Assembly (NCBI RefSeq): GCF_036417845.1
Contig: NC_089979.1
Span: 118,453,415 to 118,517,414 of the forward strand
Direction: 5' to 3'
From: Apteryx mantelli
Lineage: Eukaryota > Chordata > Aves > Apterygiformes > Apterygidae
Length of the DNA: 64,000 nucleotides
Below, piece by piece: positions 49,301-63,100 of this stretch (position 1 is its first letter; the number at the start of each line of letters is the position of its first letter). The notes beneath the pieces are model-generated. The model ran no database searches. It saw nothing but the letters and a program-made list of their open reading frames with translations, and was not told the DNA's origin. The translations under genes were made by a program, and so were the position numbers.

Positions 49301-52300
49301 GGTAGGGTGAGGTTTTATGAGCTTCAGGTGTTAGAGGCTGCAGTGTTTCCTCAGCTTCTCTCACAAGAACTGGTGCAAGGTAGGAGCACAGTTGTTACTG
49401 GCTTTTTTCTTTGTTTTGTGATGGTTTCAGAAATAACCTTTGTGTCTCCCCATAGTCTCAGAGGTGGGGCAAGCTGCTCCTGAACTTGTTGGTGGCTCTC
49501 AGGGAGGCAAATCCATTTTGTTTGAATGCTGCAGATAGGCAGCTGTTCTCCATCAGCTCTTCTGGGGGCTTGAAAACTCCAGCAACTAGTTTTGTGTATT
49601 TCAAGGGTTCAGTTGTTTGAAAAGTTGTGAGAATGGTTTTAAATCTTGTTTTTGTTTGCCTAAACATGGCTTAGGTTCTTTTTGTGCTGCTCCTGTGTCT
49701 TGTTTTATTTTCCTTATGTGAAGGCTGCATATTTGTGTTTTTGTTTTAAAATGAGAACTGAGGTTTCTTGAACCATACCTTGAATGTAAATGTGGGAATT
49801 TAATTAAATTTCTAATATGAGACTTGTGATAAGATGCTGCAAGTTATCAGCACTGCCTAGTGGCTGCCTGGAATGAACGGTCTGTGGATCTGTCCTCTTG
49901 CAGTTGCAGGTTTGGCCTGCGCTGGCTGAAATGCAGGCAGCTCTGTTCCCCCTGGGAACCAGAAGACAGAAGTTGCTCTGCTCAGGTAAGTAAGTGTCAA
50001 GTCTTTGTATCTATTTAATTTTATTTTAAATTTGAGGAGTCTTTTCTTTTATTGTTAGAGGAATAATGGCTTGACCTTCCTTCTAGAGTTCATTTTGTAG
50101 GTATCTGTGGTAGAGCAGTATGTCTCTTAAATGGATACTGTTTAGGAAATGCTTAATGTACATATGTAATCCAATGTATTGTCTGATGTGAGAAAGCTTC
50201 TACAAGACTTTCTTGTGTCTTGAGACTGTGATTTTGTGATTAAAACTCTTGGGGCTGTTCTGCCAATAAGAAAATTGCAGCCCAAAGTCTAGAGCAGGAC
50301 AAAGAATGCCTTGTCCCAGGCTTTTCTCAGAAGGACCCCATTGCCATGGCACGTGTTGTAAGCCAGAGAGGAGCAACACAGAGATCAAGAACAGAGCATG
50401 CTGTGCTGTTGTTTCTTCCCTTCTTCCTTTTCTCTCCTCCTTCCCAAAATGACTGAGACTTTTCCTTTAAGTTTGCACCTGAGCTCCCACTTGCTTTGCC
50501 TCCTGTGACCCTTCCCTGCACTTCTGGGAATACTGTCTGACTTATGGTGGTCCCACCAGGTTGGGAGCTCAGGATGGGGGCTGCGCTGGTCTCTGACCTC
50601 TCTCCCTGGAGGCGTCCTCAGGACACAAGCTGAGATCCAATTCCCTTCCCTGCTACCAGGTGTCGCATCTGAGCTTAGGGATGGCTCCAGTAGTTGGAAG
50701 GAGGACTCTATGTTGTGGCCATCGTTTGCCAAGGCTCATGCCTCCCGAGGAGCAGAGGGAGACTGCTGCTGATAAGCAGTTGCCTAGAGCTGGCACAATA
50801 AAAACACAAGTGGGGATGTGCATTGTACTTATTTAGTGAAATGTCTACTGCGTCCCTCTTTATCTCCTTTTGGAGGCTGTCGGGAAAGGCTGGCAGTCTG
50901 CAGGAAGGTGCTTCATGCCCTTTGGAGCGGCCAGGCAATGGCCGAGGTGCGGTGGCCGGGACAGGGTAATGCAGAGCATCCGTGTGGGGAGTGGGCTCTG
51001 TCCTCTGACTCCATCTGTTTGGTACTTTCATTTCCCTTTTGTATCTCTTCTGGCTGACCAGCCCTGTACAGGCCTTGCTCCCACTCTGAGGGAGAAGGGA
51101 AGCTCTTGCTCCTGCCAGTCAGTCCCAAGCATATCCAAAACACATGCAAATGGGAGGTGCTTGGCACCTAAAGGATTTTGGTGGGCTCTTTCAAACTGGT
51201 AAGAGCAGTGAGAGCCCTTGGTTTATGCCAGCCAAAAGTTTTGAGCCAGAAATTCCTTCTGCTCATCCTGTGCTGCTGGTGGTGCTAGTGAAGATCTCCC
51301 CAAAACAGAGCTGCCATCTCTGGTTCTTTGTACCTAAAGGTATTTCCTCACCAAGACCAGGGCTAGTTTAATAGTCGCAACGACTGCCTGAGCAACATGT
51401 TGCTGCTACCATAGGGACCTCTGCAGCAAACGTGTGCTAGGCACATCTTACTGGATTAGATGAGATTTAAGAGATTGTCTAGGAGTGAATCTTGCTGACA
51501 TGGAGCCATCCATATGCCATCTCTCACATGCTGGTGGGTGCATTTCTGACTGGGTAGGTTTAGGATAACTGGTTACTGTGGGAGTGAAAAGAGCTCTCCC
51601 ACTTGGCAATAGTGGATCTGAGCTTCAGACCAGTGCCTTGTTTGACAGGGGAAGAGAAGTGCCTGTGAGTTGTCACAGACACACACTGAAGTCCCCTCCT
51701 TACTCTTGGCCAGGTAGAGCGCTAGCCTTGCAAATAGATTTAAATAGGTGTTGTTTTAGCAGCTCTGTCCTGCATCATCTTTGCTATTAACACAAGGCCT
51801 GGATGTCCTGCGAAGTAGGCACTGCAATCTGAGGATGCTTTGTGACTGCCAACGTGTTAGTGCTGGCTCTGCTCCAACTCCAGTTAACCCAAGGAGGATA
51901 ATTTGAAATGCATTTAGTAAATGAACCATGACTAAGAGGAGTTGAATCAGTGCTGAATCAGGCTGGATGTGTTCTTGGAAGGAAGGTGTGTGATTCAGCG
52001 GCAACGGGAAGTGGTGCGGGAGGCTTCGCTCTGCCTTGGCTGGGAAGGAAAATCAAGTGTTGTTAATACCTTCACCTTTAGCACAGCCTCTCTCCACAGC
52101 ATGCCCAGATAACTTTGGGGTAAGACGGCAAAAGGGTGATTAGGTTTTACCTGTGAGGTCCTGTTGCATTTCTTGTTTGAATTGCAGAGATGTGAATTTC
52201 GCCTAATTTCCAGGCCAAATTCCAACCTGAAAAACTTGATTGTGGCTGCTTGTAATCCCCCTACGTTCTGGATGGATGTGTAATTATTCTTCCTGGGCTT

Positions 52301-54034
52301 TGAATTGGAGTAATGCTGTGAGCATTGTACATCTGTTTTATCCACTCATGAAGTGATCGTTTTGGCTATTTGGTGGATAACCAGTTCAAATAGAGTATTT
52401 GGCTTAGTTTAAAGGGTAAAGTGTTACAGCTGCATAGCCAGATAATGACTTATCCTGTTTCCTGACAATTAGATAAATTCTCCAGAGCCAGCAGAAGCAC
52501 TATAAAGCTACTTATGCTCCATGTTATTGGTGTTGATGAAAAACAAGTGGGTGAAAGGAAATGTGTCTGGTACTTGGCTTGCCCTAGTGACTGTTTACAA
52601 CAGATCTCTATTGCTGCCACGCAAGGGGATCGGCTTTGTCCCCAGGTCAATGTTCAGGGCAGTGCAGAAGCAGAGCTTTCCCCATCGCCTGCTCTTTGCT
52701 GCTGTGGTGCACTGCTGTCTCCACGCAGGGAGGATGACAGACTCCTTGTGGTCTGACCATCCCTGTATGGCAGACCGGTTTGGGATGCATTTCCAGGGTT
52801 AACTAGGCTCAGCAATTTATCCACTATTGCTCAAGAAAATGGTTTGGGGCTCAGGTCTTGTCATGCCTCTGTGTCAAACTGCCCTTCCTCCCTTAGCCTC
52901 TCTAACATGTCTGCAGTGTAGGCACCAGTTTCTGATATCCCAAGTGCTGGGCTTGTATGGCCATTCCCTGCTCAGGCATGGCGCAGGCCCCACTGTGCCT
53001 GCGGCCAGCGCACCTTGGTGTCTCCCTGCCTGGGGCAGTGGGGACGCAGCTCTGTGACAGTGGCAGTGTAGGAGGGACGCCCGATGCTCCTCCAAGGCCC
53101 CGGCAGGCTCAGCCCCCTCTACCGCTATAAACCTTAGTTGTCCACTTAACTCTGTATTTACACAGAGGTTCCATTTTTATGTCAGAACAGGTTTTGCAGA
53201 GATGGGTTGGAGTGCAGTAATATTATATGTAAAATGAGCCTTGCCTCACTGAATTAGAATGGGAAATAGAGCTTGAAAAGGCACATCAAATGTAGCCTGG
53301 ATTGTTTAATTTGCCAATTCCTTTCTTAAATTCTGGTGAGCAGTGGTAGAAGGGAGTAGCATGTGTTGATAACACTGCAATGTACTGCAGAGCTATATCA
53401 GTGGAGGAAATGGATACTAAAATACTAGTAACTTGCACCTTTTGGGTCAGATGCTTGGCATCTCTGGGAAGGACTAAATGCTTGTTCCATGTTTTGCATG
53501 ATGCTCAGTGTCTTAATGCCATGTGTGCTGTTTTGACAGCAAGCAGAAACACATGCACCATTGCAGCACAGGTTACAAAACGTGGTTGTGTTCAGCCACA
53601 GCCACTGATTCTGCACCTCCTTTTTCCTCTGGGCCCTGCCGCCAAGTCTGAGGTCCTGCCTGTGCCAGCATCTCAGGGCCAGGATGTTATACAGCGTACG
53701 TGGAGAGCATGTGTTTGCTTGTAAAAACCATCTCCTCTTCTTGTGGTAAGATGGTTTCCACAGATGTGCAAGGGTTTTCTCGCCAAAGAGGAGCTCCTGA
53801 ATGGAGCCAGAGCTAATGTCAACCCTGTTACCAGGGCTCGTGCGCACAGTTTGGAAAGGCACCTGTGTTCACTGGGTTGCAATGTGGTTTCTCAGAGTTA
53901 TCAGCTTGGCCCTGCACAGGGGACTGCACCCAAGGCAGGTGCCGTGACTGCCAGCTTGCTGACACTGACATGGTGTACTGGAGGCTGTGCTAACTGTAAA
54001 GATGTAGGGAAACGATGTGTGGGAGAGGGGAAAT
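43305..54034. other. Non-coding DNA, no gene recognised
   Basis: I looked for continuation of the PYD gene and for the next gene of the mammalian block (MOBP) and found no convincing exon. A possible exon with a gtaagt donor at 44749-44811 has no recognisable motif. There is an 18-base palindrome at 45987-46004 and no clear transposon. Confidence 0.4.
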
Positions 54035-54110
54035 GCCTGCTTGCTGTCTGAGCCTGAGGCTTCTCGTCTCTGTGCCTCAGTTTCCTACTCTATAAAAATA
54101 CTTTGCTGTT
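54035..54110 (+). mobile_element. Probable MIR SINE relic
   Basis: ctctgtgcctcagtttcc at 54069-54086, followed by tactctataaaaata, matches the MIR core region. MIR fired before the amniote split, so a short decayed copy in a bird is plausible. Confidence 0.5.
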
Positions 54111-57100
54111 GAAGGAGCAGTTTTGCTAGAGGAGGGACTGTGGGGTCTGAGCTAGTGTTTCTCTGTGGAAGTCAGCACTACTGGGTGAGATGTTGTCATT
54201 TATTAATACGGTGTATCAACGACCAACCTGGACACATTGTGCCTTCTTCCTCCCTGACAGGCTGTCAGACAGGCCTTCCGATTAACATCATTCAATGGCA
54301 AGGTCAGTGCTTTGGGGCCTGTTTGGACCGAGCTCAAGGTGGCCTTTCAGTGTTATTCATTTACTCTACGCTGCTTAAACACAAGAGAGAGAAGTACATG
54401 TGGTCTCAAACACTGGCGTCCTGCCCGAAAAGTTAGTCTGAAGGTTCAGCAAATGAAGCTCTAGTCAGACCTCTGGCTGGCTGCTGTCCTGCAGGTAGTC
54501 CATGAGGCACTTCAAGCAGTGCTGGGATGCCTTTATCGAAGCAGTGCAGCCTCTTGCTTGTGCATAATGGTGGTTTGGGGCCATACTTCAGGTCATGGCC
54601 TCCGTTCAGGTGTACCCCCGCAATAGGTTATGTGCTGCCAGTGGCCTACTGCCAAATACTAGTCATGTAGAGGAGGAGAAAAATTGATTACAAGGTATGG
54701 TGAAAGGCCAGTTTCTCATCAGTGCCTCAGCACAACGGACTGCGATTATTTCTTGGAAACTGCCTATTTGGTACATGTACATTCTTGACAACAGATTTTT
54801 CTATGTTCCCAAGGTATTTGTCATCTGCTTTTAAACTGTTCTATACAGGATGCTTCTGCTTGGATTGCTCTCTTTCCCCTAAAATGAATTCGGCTTTTGC
54901 TGTGTTGGCTTTGTCTTTAATAAACAGATCTGTTCTTACTTGTATTTACCCCCCATGACCTCTCCCAAAGAAGGAGCTCATTCAGAAAGCTCCCAAATAA
55001 GTGATGGCCAGTGCCCCAGCAAGGGAGAACTTCTGTCCCTCTTTTTCTCTGCAAAACAACCCTTATAGTCACTTTTTTCACCCACTGGGTCCCTACTGAT
55101 GGTCGGGGGAGGATGTGGTGTGGTATTAGTCCTGATCCTTTTGCCCTCCCCTCATATCTCTCCTGCTTTTGCAGGGGAGCTGAGACTGGTGAAACGATCT
55201 GTAAGCTCACAAATTGCGTCGGTGATGCAGTATCACAGAGAGGTCCGGTTTTTTACCTGTACAGCCAGGCTGTATTTAAAAGCTGTCCTCGCAGGCATGA
55301 ACACATGCCAGTATTGTTTCTCCTTGCCATCCCTTACTCTACTTTAAAAGTAAAAGGTAGCCTGTGAAAGATGTTCAAGTTCAGAAGTGGGGCTGCTCAG
55401 CAGAAGCTATTGAGAGGTAACCTGGCCGCAGATGTGCTCCAGCAGGTTGCGATTGGCAGAGGGCAATGGCACCCTCCTGCGCTCTGGGCACCGAGGTGAG
55501 CTCACAGCAGATTGCAACTGAAAGCGTGTTGGTGCTTAATTGGTTATTTTTGCATATGCAGTGTTGAAATGCTTCTGCAGCCTTCTTATCAGTAAAATGC
55601 TGGGCTTCCTGACCAGTGCTGGTTGTCATCTCAAAACAGCTGGGTGGGAGGAAGCATAACTCTGCTGCAATGTGAGCCCAGCAGTTCAGTGTCATCTGGG
55701 GGAGCTGGGTCTCTGCCCTTCCTGCAAGGCCCTTTGCAAAGGCCCCTTTAAGCCCTGGGCTCGGTGACCATTTCCCCTCTGCAGTTAAAGCTAACAGAGC
55801 TGGGAAGACCTGCAAGCTGCAGCATGGCCTCTGCTATGGCAATGCAGCTCCCTTTTGTATTCAGGCAATGTTTCTAGTGCTATGCCCAAGCAGCTGTGGC
55901 AAAGTGCTCCAGTTACTGAAGAAGGCTTTTTTTTTTTTTTGGTTATAAAGCAATTGCTCTCTACTTGGCTCTTGGAGACTCCTGATTTAAATAAATCTGA
56001 TAGATAACCTTCATATCTCAAAGTTCCTAAACATCTGCTTAGGCACTGAATTATTTACTACTTCTGCTATACAAAATAAAAAATTTCCACATGTGTGAAA
56101 TGTTTCTCAGTCAGAGCAAGGCTTGGGTCTTCAGCCTTCTGCAGAAGCCTGAGCAGCATTAGTTTGCTGGAGCAGAGGGGAGGACATACCTGCTTGGGGT
56201 GTTTCTGCAGCAGCTGTTCCACCATAAATTGCAGTGGGTAACTAACTCATTTTTAATAACATTCCACCTATTTCTAATGTGATCTGCACACTTGATCACT
56301 GTGATGGTTTGCCAGCCCCCAAACAGTCCAGGTGCTGTGTCGCTATGGATGGTGTTGTTTTTTTTAATCTTAAACTGAGCTCAAGTTATTTTCTCTCCCT
56401 CCCACATTGCCTGTAGAGATGGCATTGGCAGCTTCTGTGAGCATCGTGCAGTTCTCATGAGAGAAGCTTCCCTCTCCTTTATTTCTGCTTTAATATCCTG
56501 GAGCTGTTTCCTTGTAAAACTCTTTCTCTGCCTGAACACGACAACGATAGGTGAAGTGCCATAATCACTGGGGGAGGTTATACTTAATTTCTCTCCAGCC
56601 CCTAGTTATATCTCCTCAGACAAGATCTAAACTGTGACATGACTTGGATTAAAAAAAAAAAAAAAAAAGAGGGAAGGAATCTTTTCTTTAACCCAGATGA
56701 TTTTACAGGTCCACAGCATCACATCATGACCCCAGGAACAAGTACTGTTTGGAAAAGTAGTGAACTATTGCAGGAGGGAGGAACAGAGCCAGGAGCAGGG
56801 AAATCACTTAAATGTTTTTTTTTCTGCAGGAGAAATCTTTAGAAGAAAAAGGGAAAGTGCAGGTCCACAAAAGTCTAGTGTTTACCATTGTTTTCCTATG
56901 GAAACAATAGGTTATTTCTGAAGATATAGTGATATATGGATGGACTACTGATACTGTAATGTCTAAACATCTGAAAGAAGGCACTGAGAAGCTGTTTATC
57001 TAGGCCTTTGCAAACACACAGAGAAAAGACACTTCATCTGTTTTCCCCCCTACTTTACCTCCTCTAATTTATCTACCTTATACTGGTTGTTTCCTGTCTA

Positions 57101-60100
57101 AAGAATTAGTCCTTTTTCTCTTTCTCACACTTCCAACTTTATTCTGACAGATCTTCTGGCTTCTGCTATTTTTTCGGTCCATCCTTCCCTGCTTAATGCC
57201 ATGTTGGTCTAGCCTTCATACCTCTGCCTGGCAGTGGGACCCCAGGACCTTCTACCCCTCTGGCCCTATTGCCTCGTTACAGCCAGCTTCCTGGGGGTGC
57301 CAAGCGGGGGTGGCATTTTGGCAGGTCTCCTCTGTCTATGTACTCCTTTGTACATAGGAAGAGATTCAACGTACTGCCTGCAAACACCTGTGCTCACCTC
57401 TAATTTGGTTCTTCTCAGTTTTGGCATAAATCAGGAAGGATGCAGAAGATGAGATCCAAGAGAATGATTTTAATCCTAAAACATTTTAAAATTTGTTCAT
57501 CTATATCTCAGTGTCTGTGTGGACGTGCACATACACAGATGGTCTCCTAACACACAGGAGCTTAATGGCATCCATTTCCTGGCTGAAAGGACTGTTTGGG
57601 TATTCTTGGGCAACACCATGTAATATCAATTTAAGATTTAGAGACAATGTTCAGGGCTGTTTTCACCTGTTTCTAGATGGCTGAATGAGGGGGAGCAGGG
57701 GAATTGGGTCCTCTGGTGAATGACAATAAAGCCAAACCTTCCAGGATTAGCTCACCACAGCGTAGCATCAAGTTGATACAGTTTATTTAAAATACACTGC
57801 TGAATTCAGATTCAACAATTAGGACCATGCTGTGTGAGTAATGGGCAGGGACACAGAAATTCTTGGATTGTGGAGTTGCCTTTTCCCTAAGAAAAACTGT
57901 GTTTTAGCATATGTGAGCGATAAAGTCTTGGCCATGGATGAAAAAGGCTGACACCTGCCAAAGGACAAGCTGCTGCTTTTGAGTTTAAGCAAATAGTAAA
58001 AAAAAAAAAAAAAAAAAAAGCCCAACAAAAAAACCCCCATCCCCACAGCTGTCATGCTGCAGAGATGATAATGTTTCATACAGCATGAGTCAAAATGGGA
58101 GGGATCGTTCTTTAATGCTCTGCTTCAGCTTTCCGGTGAGCACTGCATTTTTTGCTAGTCAGCACTTAGACAGGACATAGCAGCTCTGAAGAGACGTGGT
58201 TTAGAGATTCAGTAGGGTCAGACTTCAAAGGTCCAAGTCTGACCTGCTTCAACGGCAGCAAAAGCATCTGATTTACTGTAATTCACGGGGCAGAAACTGT
58301 GTCAGCATCACTAGTGTCTCTCCTGTCTGTGTCCTCATATATTCTGTGCTTCTCTGTCAGGCATATTTATTTATTTATTCTATGTCTCTTGATAATCCAT
58401 TTTCATTACAGCGGATTATCTGCCATTTTATAAGGGCAGCTTTTGACCCAGGCAAAAATGTCCATCTGTCAATCTCCCTCTCCCAGAGAAAAGGCAGCCT
58501 GTTGCTTTCCAGCCTGATGGCATGTGCCTCCCTGTGGAAATGTGGCGGCAGCACTGCCTGATCCTGAGCAGCCCCTCGCTCTGCCCCCGGGGAGCACTGG
58601 ATGGGGAAGGCATGAGGACACCGGGGCATGCAGAGAGCAGGGCATCCTGACTGGGGAGAGGACCACATCCACAGCCTGCCAGGGTCTGACAGGTTCCTGC
58701 AGGACGTTAAATCTTGCTTCACCAGTATGAAAACTACTGCAGGTCTGTGAGCTTGTGCTAACTCACTTCTGCCAGTTCAAATGCGTATTGGAGAAAAAGA
58801 GGAAGGAGTAACTCTGTCTCAGCAAATTGCGTGGGAGGTTGGGCAATGTCCGTCCGTATTAACTGGCAGCTGGAGCGAGTGATGTTTGTGCTACATGGCG
58901 GTGGGTGGCTGCTGACATGATGGTACTGGGATGCTTGGTGTGTCCGTCTGGGGGCTCTTGGGCCGGCCAAGGTGAGTGCTCGCCCTGCTGCTGCCCCGGT
59001 CCTCCTGACAGTGAACACAGGCCCTGATCCCAGGGTATGATCGGAGCAGCGGGTTGGGTTATGGTCCTGTCCCAAGTGCAGGGCTGGTGACAGGTACCCC
59101 GAGCAGCCCCCATCACATGATTTCCATGCTTTATTATCCCCTTTGCTGTTTCTTGGTCCTCCTTTCTGCCAGCCTTGTGCCCCCCTTTCTCCACCCTGGT
59201 CTCCTCCCAGATAAACAACTCTCCCAATTACTTTCTCTGTTGGTCCCAGTTTTGCTATGTCTGTACCCAAATTTGGTGTTCCTGATAATGTTACATAAGC
59301 AATCTCAGCCTTATATGGTATTACTGATATGGACACCTAGGTACTGTTGGCCTTGCAAGATTGTAGTTCCCCCAAAGTCGCCAGTGCTCCCCTGCAAGTA
59401 TCTGTGGGGTTTGGCTGTTTCTTGCACAACTCCCCCATAACCCCTGTGAGATCCAGCTGTCCCCCACAACGCTATCTGCACCTTCTGTCAGCTTCCCGCA
59501 CCTCTCTTTATGTTCAGCAGTTTCTCCTGTCACGCCCTGTACTTCTCCACATCCTGCTCAGTTAGCATAAGCTGAGGCCAGGGTGGCAGGGTGCTGCTGC
59601 TGCAATCCTGCATCATGGACTCTGGGCAATGTCGGAGAAATGGGGTCATGTCCCTACATCTCATCAGCATGGAGCCTGGGGACTGGTGGGTTTGTGGTCA
59701 AGGAAATACCTGTTGTGGCCAGCCCAGCAATGTCACTAAATACCCCTTGAGCAGGCGCTGATGGTGACGGGAGTGTTCGGCAGCCACCAACCAGCATCTC
59801 CACCAGGCCAGTGGGGAAGCCACCAGGTCGCAGCTGCTGGCGGCTTACGCAGAAATCCTGGCACAGCCTCAGGCTGGCCTGGCATGGTAAGCAATGTGCT
59901 TTGTAGAGGTCTGAGTAGGCTAAAATAAGAATGATTTCCATAACTGGGAAGTTTCTGTGGACATGGGGAACAGTTGCCAGTTGTCTTTCTCATCTTGATT
60001 TGTCAGTGAAGGATTACTCAGGGTAATTTATCAGCCAGCGCCTGGCCCTGTACAGCTCACAGCCCTTATACATACTATGGCTCTTGCAGTGTGTGGAGCC

Positions 60101-63100
60101 CTTTTGGTTCAAAGTACTGGAGAGATTTCTTTAACTTGGATGTGTAGCTGACAGCCCTCCTAAGCGCCTTGAAAGAAACCAAAAATCCCTCCCCACAATA
60201 CTGGTTTGTTATCTGTTATGAAGAAATTTTCCTCCTTCCCTGTAAGCAGTGTTTTGCAGCAAAAGATGATGAAGATACTGAAGAAGCAAGGAGGCTGATT
60301 AGACAAAATACCTCTGTAACTGAGTTTTGAGTAAGATGACAATCTTATTAGCTGTAAAAGTTCAAAGCATGTGATAGATGGCTTTGTCTCAGTGCAGGGA
60401 TGGTTAAAGAAGCAGAGAATGAAAGAGGGCTCAACAGGATGAGTATGACTATTTGTTTGGAATAAATAAGGTTTTAAGGCTATCAGAAAAAATACTGTCA
60501 GTGTTTGTGATGTGCAATGCTTGTTTCTGTTTCTCTTGGAAAGCTTTATTTGAGCAACCTGAAAATGCAGGCCTGGATATTTTAAAGTTCTTCCATTTCT
60601 GACCGTTAAGGGAGACCAGGAAGTCTGTGGCAGATGGCTGAAACCTCTTCTCCAAACCTGTTGCAAAAGGTGGAAAAGAAGGAGCTTATTCACCTCATGC
60701 AGCAAAATGGTGATTTTTCTGCTTTGAAGAAGTCAAGGTGCCAATGTTATGTCACTGAATGCAAAATCAGTGTATTCCATGCATTTGCACAGGATATTTG
60801 GACCACTTTGCTGGCTTTATGAGCAAACCTGATTATCAGTGTCTATTTTTTTCTGTCCATTGTGAGTACAAGTTTGTCTCACACCACGATCAAGCACAGT
60901 GTGAAAGAAATGGCTGAATGGTATTTTTGACCCTAAATGAAATGTACCTGCTGGTATCCCTTTTAAAGATCATGCTTAGCCAAATTTTGCACAGCTGTCC
61001 TTTCTTTTTTATTTATTTTATTTTTTATTTTCTTGAGATTCCTGTTAGTCAGTTAAATTGAGCAGATGCTCAGTCTTCCCATACTCTTTCTGGCTGCACA
61101 AAGGAATAACTGATGCCTACAAGAGTCACCTGTTTAGAAAGAGTGTTCAGTGAGAATAATAAGAAAAGAGTTAAGCTTGCACATTTTCCCTCATTTTAAC
61201 AAAACCAGTTGGAATGCAGCATTAGAACTGGTGGCAACAGGAGATGTGTAAAATTTGCAAAGCAAAGGGCTTCTTAGCTGTACAAGAAAGCAAACTGTGT
61301 GCTGTGTTAGACGTACTGGGAACCTTCTAGTAACACACACTGAGCTTTTTTTTTTTCTTCTTCTTCTTCTTTTTCCTTTTTCCCTTGAAGTTAGACTGAG
61401 CCCCAGGGGAAGCTTGGGATGGATATAGTCTTTCAACAAATGCCAGGGGAGGAGGGGAAAAAAGATCAATGCTGAATTCTCAGACAAGTACTTATCACTG
61501 TTCCTAAGAATAGAAAAATAGGGACAAAACCAAACGCTACTGAATGCTCTAATGAGTTTGTGAAGTTTAACCTCTAATTACACCTGAACAACTGGTAAAT
61601 AGGCTCAAAACTCACAGAGACAAATAATCATTTCCATTCAATAGGACAACTGAGGGTTGACATTTTCACACTCTTTTGAACTGTTGTGATTTAACAAATG
61701 TCCCAATTTTGAATGGGAGGCAAGGAGAAGAGTTGTCACTGGTCTTTGCAGAAATCGTTGTGCAGCTAATATTATTGCCCTTATATCCTGAAGGCTCTGA
61801 GCTAGCAAAAGACATTGATTAATGGGTGAACCTAATGTATCATAATTTGAGATGAGCAAACCTTGAAAGATTAATTAGCTAATGAGCAGTCAGGTGCTCC
61901 AGTGATGATGAAGTTCTTTGTATTGAAGTGCTCAGTATTATTGCAAGGGTCAGAGGCCTGATTCGGAGAGCATTCAAATCCTGGAATAGTTAGTTACTCA
62001 GTCTTGATCTAAATCTGTCTAAGCTTCTCAGGTTTTCAAAATCAGCTTGGAGTTCTCATCAGCTCCAGATTCTTTATAAGACTTCTTATTGGTCTTATTT
62101 CTTATAAAAACAAATTAATAAATATATAAAGCTATTCTACACCTTTCCTTCACATGTGCACACGTGTGCACACACGTTTCCAGCTGGTTCATGTTTTCTA
62201 GCAAAGATGTAAGATATGAACTCACTTTTCCCCTTTGCTTGCAAATCATGTTTTAATGTGAAATGAGGACTCAAGAAAAGAGAAATCCTATTTTTCCTTT
62301 TGCAACCGTTTGCTAAGACACTGGAGTTATTAGGGCAGACCAACTGGACTGCAAATCAGTGAATCAACCATATCACTCCTGCAAGATCCTTCTTGCTTAG
62401 CAGGTTGACAGCATGTTCATCCACTGCAGCTTAACGCTTTCTGACATGTATTTTCTATGGACACCTGTGGGGAAGGATGAGGGGCAACGTCCTCCATATC
62501 CTGTTACGCTTCAGCTTCAATTCGTTCTGCCATGACAATCTTTTTGCTTTTTACAATCTTTTGTAAAGATTATGACTCTGTTTTGATGTTTATAAGGGAG
62601 CTTTTTTGTCTCTGACCGACGTTACTACTGCTCTTGGGCACACCAGAAAAGGCCTTCTCTTGTCTGACCTCTCTCCACTTATTTGGCTGAATATCTCTGC
62701 AGACCAAGGCAGCAGGAGAGGCAAGTGCATCCGCATTCACTAGGACCTTCTGCAGCAATGAGCAAGTGAAGACTTTATCTGTGAGACCCAGTTCTGAGAA
62801 ATCTCCTTTCAAGACCAGGAAATAAATCTAATGAGCAGCTTCCTGTGAAGGTTCCCTCGGGGAAGGGGCAAAACTGACCATTGCAACCTATCTGGGAACA
62901 GCCAAACTGACTTTGATCTGCATGTCAGGGACATCTGTGTCTACAAATAACCAATAGACTTTTCCGTATTTGAAAGCAAAATGCGGTCTTTTAATTTTTG
63001 AAGAACTTCTGAATTCTCCTTTTATTTGACTCTCATTTAAATCTCCTGGAAGTGCCTCTCTAGTACTCTGCACACCTGTTCTACTTTATAAAGCACAGAC

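Noticed and set aside
62154..62177. CA/TG tract as a Z-DNA regulatory element
   Set aside because: It is too short and imperfect, an ordinary dinucleotide-rich stretch.
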